Shown: piece by piece, positions 59,209 through 64,000 of the stretch
Position numbering within the stretch: position 1 is the stretch's first letter
How the letters are laid out: each line of letters starts with the position of its first letter
The notes under the pieces: model-generated
The model's database searches: none
Told to the model about the DNA's origin: nothing
The model's input: the letters and a program-made list of their open reading frames with translations, nothing else
Assembly (NCBI RefSeq): GCF_027257875.1
Contig: NZ_JAPVQY010000029.1
Span: forward strand, 28,466-92,465
Reading direction: 5' to 3'
DNA length: 64,000 bases
Origin: Burkholderia sp. IMCC1007
GTDB taxonomy: Bacteria > Pseudomonadota > Gammaproteobacteria > Burkholderiales > Burkholderiaceae
Translations under genes and position numbers: made by a program

Positions 59209-60255
59209 TTACTTCGTCGCCCACGCGGCGAAGCGCTGCTCGAGCTCGTCGCTGTGGTCGGTCCAGAAGCCGATATCCTCCAGCACCGCCGTCTTGCCGT
59301 TGGCCGGCGAGTTCGGCAGGTTCGCGAGCGTCTTCGCGTCGAGCGACTTGATCGCCGCGACGTTCGCGGGGCCGTACGCGATGTGCTGCGCATACGCCTG
59401 CTGCGGCTTCGGCGTCAGCGTGTACGCGATGTATTGCTCGGCGAGCGCCTTGTTCGGCGAGCCCTTCGGAATCGCCCAGTAGTCGAGGTCGTAGATGCTG
59501 CCGTTCCACACGACCTTCAGGTTCTTCCCTTCCTTCTGCGCCGCGTCGATGCGGCCGTTGTACGCCGTCGACATCACGACGTCGCCGGCCACCAGGAACT
59601 GCGGGGGCTGCGCGCCGGCTTCCCACCACTGGATGTACGGCTTCAGCTCGTCGAGCTTCTTGAACGCGCGGTCCTGCCCGGCCTTCGTGCCGAGCACCTT
59701 GTACACGTCCTTCGGCGCGACGCCGTCGGCCATCAGCGCGAACTCGAGGTTGTAGCGCGCGCCCTTGCGCATCCCGCGCTTGCCGGGGAATTTCTTCACG
59801 TTCCAGAAATCGGCCCAGCCGGTCGGCGCCGATTTCAGCTTGTCCGCGTTGTACGACAGCGCGGTCGACCACACGAAGAAGCCGACGCCGCACACTTGCG
59901 GCGCTTCCGGAATCAGATCGGACTTCTTCGCGATCTTCGACCAGTCGAGCTTCTCGTACAGCCCTTCGTCGCAGCCGCGGTTCAGGTCGCCCGATTCGAC
60001 TTCGACCACGTCCCAGTTGACGTGCTTCGCCTCGACCATCGCCTTCACTTTCGCCTGCTCGCCGTTGTATTCGACGGCCGTGACCTTGTTGCCGGTCGCC
60101 TTCTCGAACGGCTGGTTGAACGCGGCCTTCTGCGCGTCGCCGTTCGCGCCGCCGAAGTTGACGACGGTGAGTTCGGCCGCCGTGGCCGATACCCCGAAAG
60201 CGGCGAGCGCCAGTGCGACCGCGGTGCGACGCGCGGTAAAGCTTGCTCGGTTCAT
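59209..60255 (-). CDS. Polyamine-type ABC transporter periplasmic binding protein (PotD-like)
   Basis: The 348-residue protein has a signal peptide (ARRTAVALALAAFGVSATAA) and the type 2 periplasmic-binding-protein start AELTVVNFGGANGDAQKAAF. It has the layout of PotD/PotF-type extracellular solute-binding proteins. The acidic residues that would bind amines cannot be picked out with confidence. AGGAG precedes ATG 60255. Confidence 0.85.
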   Translation of the reverse strand: MNRASFTARRTAVALALAAFGVSATAAELTVVNFGGANGDAQKAAFNQPFEKATGNKVTAVEYNGEQAKVKAMVEAKHVNWDVVEVESGDLNRGCDEGLYEKLDWSKIAKKSDLIPEAPQVCGVGFFVWSTALSYNADKLKSAPTGWADFWNVKKFPGKRGMRKGARYNLEFALMADGVAPKDVYKVLGTKAGQDRAFKKLDELKPYIQWWEAGAQPPQFLVAGDVVMSTAYNGRIDAAQKEGKNLKVVWNGSIYDLDYWAIPKGSPNKALAEQYIAYTLTPKPQQAYAQHIAYGPANVAAIKSLDAKTLANLPNSPANGKTAVLEDIGFWTDHSDELEQRFAAWATK

Positions 60256-60333
60256 GGTGGTTCCTCTCCTCTCGTGGTGGAAGTAGGCAGTTGTTGTTGA
60301 CGACGTGCTGCGGAAAATCGGGGAAACCATGTG

Positions 60334-61449
60334 TTACGCGAACACGCGCAGATGCTCGGGCGCGAATGCGAGCGACACAGGCGCGCCAGGTGAGAACGCG
60401 TCGAGCGCGCCCGTGCCGAGCGGCACCTTCACGAAACATTCGTCCTGGCCCGGCAGTGCGCAACGCATGCGCACGTGATCGCCGAAATAGATGAGGCTGC
60501 GCGCCTCGCCGGCCACGCGGTTGCCCGCGCCGTTCGCGAGTGCGTGCCCATTTGCGAGTGCGTGCCCGTTTGCGAGGCTCATGCGCTCGGGGCGGATGCA
60601 TGCGATGGCCGACGCGCCTTCGGCCACGTCGCCGATGCGGCGGCCGCGCAGCGTCGTGCCGTCGTCGAGCCGCAGCTCGCAGAATTCGCCGTCGACGCGC
60701 GCGATGGTGCCGCGCAGCCGGTTGCTGTCGCCGATGAAGTTCGCGACGAATTCGTTGCACGGCGATTCGTACAGGCGGTCGACGGTGTCGAGCTGCTGCA
60801 CGATGCCCTTGTCGAACACGGCGACGCGATCGGACATCGTCAGCGCCTCGCCCTGGTCGTGCGTCACGTACACGAATGTCACGCCGAGCTTCTCGTGCAG
60901 CGCCTTCAGTTCGTACTGCATGTGTTCGCGCAACTGCTTGTCGAGCGCGCCGAGCGGCTCGTCCATCAGCACGAGCTTCGGTTCGAACACGAGCGCGCGC
61001 GCCAGCGCGATGCGCTGCTGCTGGCCGCCCGACAGCTGCGCCGGATAGCGCTTTGCGAAGCGCTCCATCTGCACCATCTTCAGCGCATGCGCGACGCGCT
61101 CCGCGCGCTCGCCGGCCGGCAGCTTGCGCACCGTCAGCGGATACGCGACGTTCTGCTCGACCGTCAGGTGCGGGAACAGCGCGTAGTTCTGGAACACCAT
61201 GCCGATGTTGCGCTTGTGCGGCGGCACGGTGTTCAGCAGTTCGCCGTCGAGCCGGATCTCGCCGCCGGTCGGGAATTCGAAGCCCGCCAGCATCATCAGG
61301 CACGTGGTCTTGCCCGAGCCGGACGGCCCGAGCAGCGTCAGGAATTCCCCTCGGTGGATATCGAGGTCGAGCGATTTGACGACCAGCGTCTCGCCGTCGT
61401 AGGTCTTCCGCACGCCGCGAAAGCTGACGATCACATCATCGGACTTCAT
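60334..61449 (-). CDS. Polyamine-type ABC transporter ATP-binding protein (PotA-like)
   Basis: The 371-residue ATPase has Walker A GPSGSGKTT near residue 40, the signature LSGGQQQRIALARAL near 136, Walker B LVLMDEP and the H-loop VTHDQGEAL. A C-terminal TOBE domain contains an 18-bp tandem repeat at 60533-60576, encoding repeated LANGHA. It is first in the minus-strand operon, opposite a MocR-type regulator. Confidence 0.9.
   Translation of the reverse strand: MKSDDVIVSFRGVRKTYDGETLVVKSLDLDIHRGEFLTLLGPSGSGKTTCLMMLAGFEFPTGGEIRLDGELLNTVPPHKRNIGMVFQNYALFPHLTVEQNVAYPLTVRKLPAGERAERVAHALKMVQMERFAKRYPAQLSGGQQQRIALARALVFEPKLVLMDEPLGALDKQLREHMQYELKALHEKLGVTFVYVTHDQGEALTMSDRVAVFDKGIVQQLDTVDRLYESPCNEFVANFIGDSNRLRGTIARVDGEFCELRLDDGTTLRGRRIGDVAEGASAIACIRPERMSLANGHALANGHALANGAGNRVAGEARSLIYFGDHVRMRCALPGQDECFVKVPLGTGALDAFSPGAPVSLAFAPEHLRVFA
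60533..60576. repeat. 18-bp tandem repeat inside the ABC ATPase gene
   Basis: Two full copies and a partial third of an 18-bp unit (60533-60550, 60551-60568, then 8 bases) differ at only two positions. They keep the reading frame and add copies of a six-residue peptide to the regulatory TOBE domain. Confidence 0.85.
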
Positions 61450-61513
61450 CGTGGCTGTCCCCTTGCTGCGCGACATTCGTTTTTGAGATGGGCCCACTAT
61501 ACGGCCCGCACGG

Positions 61514-61550
61514 TTCTATACTAGGGAACCATTTCAATATTCCTAGTAGG
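61514..61550. promoter_or_regulatory. Overlapping inverted repeats in the divergent ABC/MocR promoter
   Basis: GGTTC...GAACC (61513-61530) and CTAGGGAA...TTCCTAG (61521-61547, one mismatch) overlap next to a -10-like TATACT at 61517-61522. The 107-base gap between the ABC operon and the MocR gene would hold both promoters, and these repeats are the likeliest regulator sites. Confidence 0.5.
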
Positions 61551-61556
61551 ACCACT

Positions 61557-63077
61557 TTGGATACCGTGATCCTCGCCGACTGGCTGTCAGCCCGTCTGGA
61601 CCGCAGCTCGCCCGAGCCGATGTACCGGCAACTGCTGCAACTGATGCAGCAGGCCATCCTGACCGGAGAATTGGGGCCAGGGACGAAGCTGCCGAGTTCG
61701 CGCACGCTCGCCGGCGACCTGTCGATCGCACGCAATACGGTGCTGCACGTGTACGACCAGCTGACGGCCGAAGGCTACGTGCTGACGACGACCGGCAGCG
61801 GCACCTACGTGGCCGACACGCGGCCGGACGCCGCCGCGATCCGCGTGCCGGGCGCCGCGCCGCCGCCGTCGGCCGCCGACGAACCACCGCCCGACGCGCA
61901 AGGCAGCCTGTCGATGCGCGGGCGGCAACTGATCGAGCATGCGGGCGTGTCGCGGCGCCAGTGGGGCGCGTTCATGCCGGGCGTGCCGGACGTGTCGGAA
62001 TTCCCGAGCCGCACGTGGAGCCGCCTGCAGGCGCGCCTGTGGAAGGAAGCGAACCCCGAACTGCTGACCTACGCGCCGGGCGGCGGCTACCGGCCGCTGC
62101 GTCGCGCGCTGGCCGACTACCTGCGCGTCGCGCGCTCGGTCAAATGCTCGCCGGACCAGGTGATCATCACGACCGGCATCCACCAGTCGATCGACCTCGC
62201 GGTGCGCCTGCTGTCCGACATCGGCGATCGCGCATGGGTCGAGGAGCCGTGCTACTGGGGCGTGCGCAGCGTGCTGCAGGCGGCCGGCCTCACGCTCGCG
62301 CCGGTGCCGGTCGACGACGAAGGGCTGGACCCGCGCGCGAGCGACATGCAACATCCGCCGCGGCTCGTGCTCGTCACGCCGTCGCATCAGTATCCGCTCG
62401 GCATGGTGATGAGTCTCGCGCGGCGCCGGATGCTGCTCGAATACGCGCGCCAGCACCGCTGCTGGATCATCGAGGACGACTACGACAGCGAATTCCGCTA
62501 TGGCAGCCGCCCGCTCGCGTCGCTGCAGGGGCTCGACGACGGCGGCCGCGTGATCTACGTCGGCAGCCTCGGCAAGATGCTGTTCCCCGGCCTGCGGATG
62601 GGCTACATGGTGGTGCCCGAGCATCTGGTCGACACGTTCCGCACCGGGCTGTCGGAGCTGTACCGCGAGGGCCAGCTGATGCAGCAGGCCGTGCTCGCCG
62701 AATTCATCATGGACGGCCACCTGACTTCGCACGTCAGGCGCATGCGCACGCTGTACGGCGAGCGCCGCCAGCTGCTGATCGACGCGATCCGCGCCCGCTT
62801 CGGCGACGCGCTGCCCGTGATGGGCGACGAGGCCGGCCTGCATCTGGTGCTCGGCCTGCCCGACGACTGCGACGATCGCGTCGTCACGCACAGCGCGTTC
62901 GACGCGGGCGTGATCGTGCGCCCGCTCACGAGCTACTACAGCCGCATGGACACCGCGCGGCGCGGGCTGCTGCTCGGCTACGCGTGCGTCGCGCACGCAG
63001 GCATCGGCCCCGCGTTCGACACGCTCGCGCGAACCATCGAGCAGCACCTGCCGCGGCACTACACGCGCGCGGCCTGA
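61557..63077 (+). CDS. MocR/PdxR family GntR-aminotransferase fusion regulator
   Basis: The 506-residue protein has a GntR winged helix (YRQLLQLMQQAILTGELGPGTKLPSSRTLAGDLSIARNTV, near 25-65) and a C-terminal fold-type I aminotransferase domain. The PLP-lysine motif is VIYVGSLGKMLFPGLRMGY near 345. MocR proteins use PLP or PLP-amine adducts as signals (GabR with GABA is the model). Divergence from a polyamine-type transporter suggests control of amine uptake. TTG 61557 has AGTAGG upstream and keeps the wHTH intact; an ATG 69 bases earlier overlaps the promoter. Confidence 0.85.
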   Translation: MDTVILADWLSARLDRSSPEPMYRQLLQLMQQAILTGELGPGTKLPSSRTLAGDLSIARNTVLHVYDQLTAEGYVLTTTGSGTYVADTRPDAAAIRVPGAAPPPSAADEPPPDAQGSLSMRGRQLIEHAGVSRRQWGAFMPGVPDVSEFPSRTWSRLQARLWKEANPELLTYAPGGGYRPLRRALADYLRVARSVKCSPDQVIITTGIHQSIDLAVRLLSDIGDRAWVEEPCYWGVRSVLQAAGLTLAPVPVDDEGLDPRASDMQHPPRLVLVTPSHQYPLGMVMSLARRRMLLEYARQHRCWIIEDDYDSEFRYGSRPLASLQGLDDGGRVIYVGSLGKMLFPGLRMGYMVVPEHLVDTFRTGLSELYREGQLMQQAVLAEFIMDGHLTSHVRRMRTLYGERRQLLIDAIRARFGDALPVMGDEAGLHLVLGLPDDCDDRVVTHSAFDAGVIVRPLTSYYSRMDTARRGLLLGYACVAHAGIGPAFDTLARTIEQHLPRHYTRAA

Positions 63078-63096
63078 CCGTGCGCGTCGGTTCACG

Positions 63097-64000
63097 TCAG
63101 TTCGTACTGCCGGCGCCGCGATCGAGCGATGCCGCGCGCAGCGCTTCGCCGGGCTTCGTGAACACCCGTTGCCGCAGTGCGGCAATCTGCGCGTCGCGGT
63201 CCTGCGGCGACAGCCCGGCCGCGTCGATCTGCGCGCGCTGCGCCGCATAGTCGGCGTAGCGGCGCTGCCACGATGCGTCGTCCTGCTGCATCTGCGCGAC
63301 GCGTGCGGCGGCCTCCGGGCCCAGCGTCTGCGTCAGTTGCGCCCGCATCGCGTCCGGCGTCGCCCCGCTTTTCTGCAACTGCGCGATCTGGTCGATCGCG
63401 GCGCGCTGCTGGTCGATCCGCTGCCGCGCCGCCCGCTCGTCCGCCGGGATCTGCTGCGCGAGCGCCGCGAGCCGCTCGGCCTTCTGCGCATCCGTCAGCG
63501 TGCGGTCCTGCATGATCTTCAGCCGCGCGAGGTCGTAGCGCTGCCGCCATTGCTCCGCACCGAAGAACGGCTCGCTCCAGTCGCCGAGCGTCCGGTATGC
63601 GAGCGACGCGCGCTGGTCGAGTGCGAGCTGCAGCGCGCCGAGATCCGACTTGTCGACCGCGCCCGCATCCGGCAGCTTCGCGAGCGCATCGAGATACGTA
63701 CGGTACCGGCGCCAGACGTCGAGCGCTTCCGGCTGCGCAACCGTGCCGTCGAGCTGCGCGGCGATCTCGCGCACGACGAGCGCATCGAGCGCGGCCGCGC
63801 TCAGGTCGCTCCGCGCGGTCAGGCAGTAGTCGAAGAAATCGCGCACCGCGCGCGATTTCGCAAGATGGCCGCCGGCATCGAGCGGCAGCCGCGGCGCACT
63901 CGAGCCGGCGAGCGGAGACGGCAGGCCCGCGCTCGCCGGCAACGCGGCGGCCTGCGGCGCGGCGGCCATGCCGCCGAGCGCGGCCGCATCGGCCGACGGG
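63097..64000 (-). CDS. lifO: Lipase-specific foldase (lipase chaperone), 5-prime end beyond the window
   Basis: About 300 residues are visible. The lipase-foldase motif RAVRDFFDYCLTA (RxxFDY(F/C)L pattern) lies near residue 42 of the visible part. A long helical, Ala/Gln/Arg-rich extended domain follows, very close to the B. glumae/B. cepacia foldase as recalled. These steric chaperones are anchored in the inner membrane and fold secreted lipase in the periplasm. The membrane anchor and true start lie past position 64000, and the partner lipase gene is expected there. It is convergent with the MocR gene, 19 bases away. Confidence 0.92.
   Translation of the reverse strand, partial: PSADAAALGGMAAAPQAAALPASAGLPSPLAGSSAPRLPLDAGGHLAKSRAVRDFFDYCLTARSDLSAAALDALVVREIAAQLDGTVAQPEALDVWRRYRTYLDALAKLPDAGAVDKSDLGALQLALDQRASLAYRTLGDWSEPFFGAEQWRQRYDLARLKIMQDRTLTDAQKAERLAALAQQIPADERAARQRIDQQRAAIDQIAQLQKSGATPDAMRAQLTQTLGPEAAARVAQMQQDDASWQRRYADYAAQRAQIDAAGLSPQDRDAQIAALRQRVFTKPGEALRAASLDRGAGSTN

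Overview
The window is GC-rich, with strong third-position GC bias, and its gene content and order match a Burkholderia cepacia complex secondary chromosome (B. cenocepacia or a close relative). This taxonomic call is an inference from gene order: part of a cepacian-type exopolysaccharide cluster next to leu/asd/trp/purF/metZ genes, a sdh-gltA-mdh-acnA block, and a lipase chaperone at the right edge. No rRNA, tRNA, CRISPR array, intact insertion sequence or prophage was seen. The DNA looks like stable chromosome with a few decayed gene remnants.

Layout. (1) 171-11368 is an exopolysaccharide region matching the bce-II half of the cepacian locus: acyltransferase (bceS), a two-domain glycosyltransferase (bceR), a flippase (bceQ), an exported beta-propeller-like protein (bceP), a second acyltransferase (bceO), and the GDP-D-rhamnose pair bceN/bceM. 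(2) 11467-30241 is a long minus-strand biosynthetic run: leuC-ecn-leuD-leuB, asd, fimV-truA-trpF-trpB-methyltransferase-trpA-accD, folC-dedD-cvpA-purF, metZ. It resembles the leu-asd-fimV-truA-trpF-accD-folC-dedD-cvpA-purF-metZ order of pseudomonads, with trpB, trpA and an adenine methyltransferase inserted. (3) 30458-39963 is accessory: two paralogous exported proteins, a cupin, a glutathione S-transferase, gene remnants, an amino-acid permease with an Lrp-type regulator and a DDAH-like hydrolase, a DUF1479 dioxygenase, a VOC protein and an AraC-type regulator. (4) 40054-53428 is a TCA-cycle block: sdhCDAB-sdhE-gltA on the minus strand, a GntR regulator, then mdh, a CitE-like lyase, a small exported protein, prpD and acnA on the plus strand. 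(5) 53608-64000 holds a three-gene ArsR/SRPBCC/DUF1801 operon, a peptidase S53 remnant, an MFS exporter, a putrescine/spermidine-type ABC transporter with a divergent MocR regulator, and a lipase foldase cut by the window edge.

The most interesting regulatory signal is a 39-codon ORF just upstream of asd (26583-26702, minus strand). It ends in a Thr/Ile/Lys-rich run that uses codons unusual for this genome, followed by a GC-rich hairpin. This is the layout of an amino-acid attenuator for the aspartate family. Other signals are a long palindrome and a possible leader ORF upstream of leuC, an entericidin-like lipoprotein gene inside the leu operon, an orphan-type adenine methyltransferase inside the trp operon, and a perfect 16-bp palindrome between the GntR regulator and mdh.
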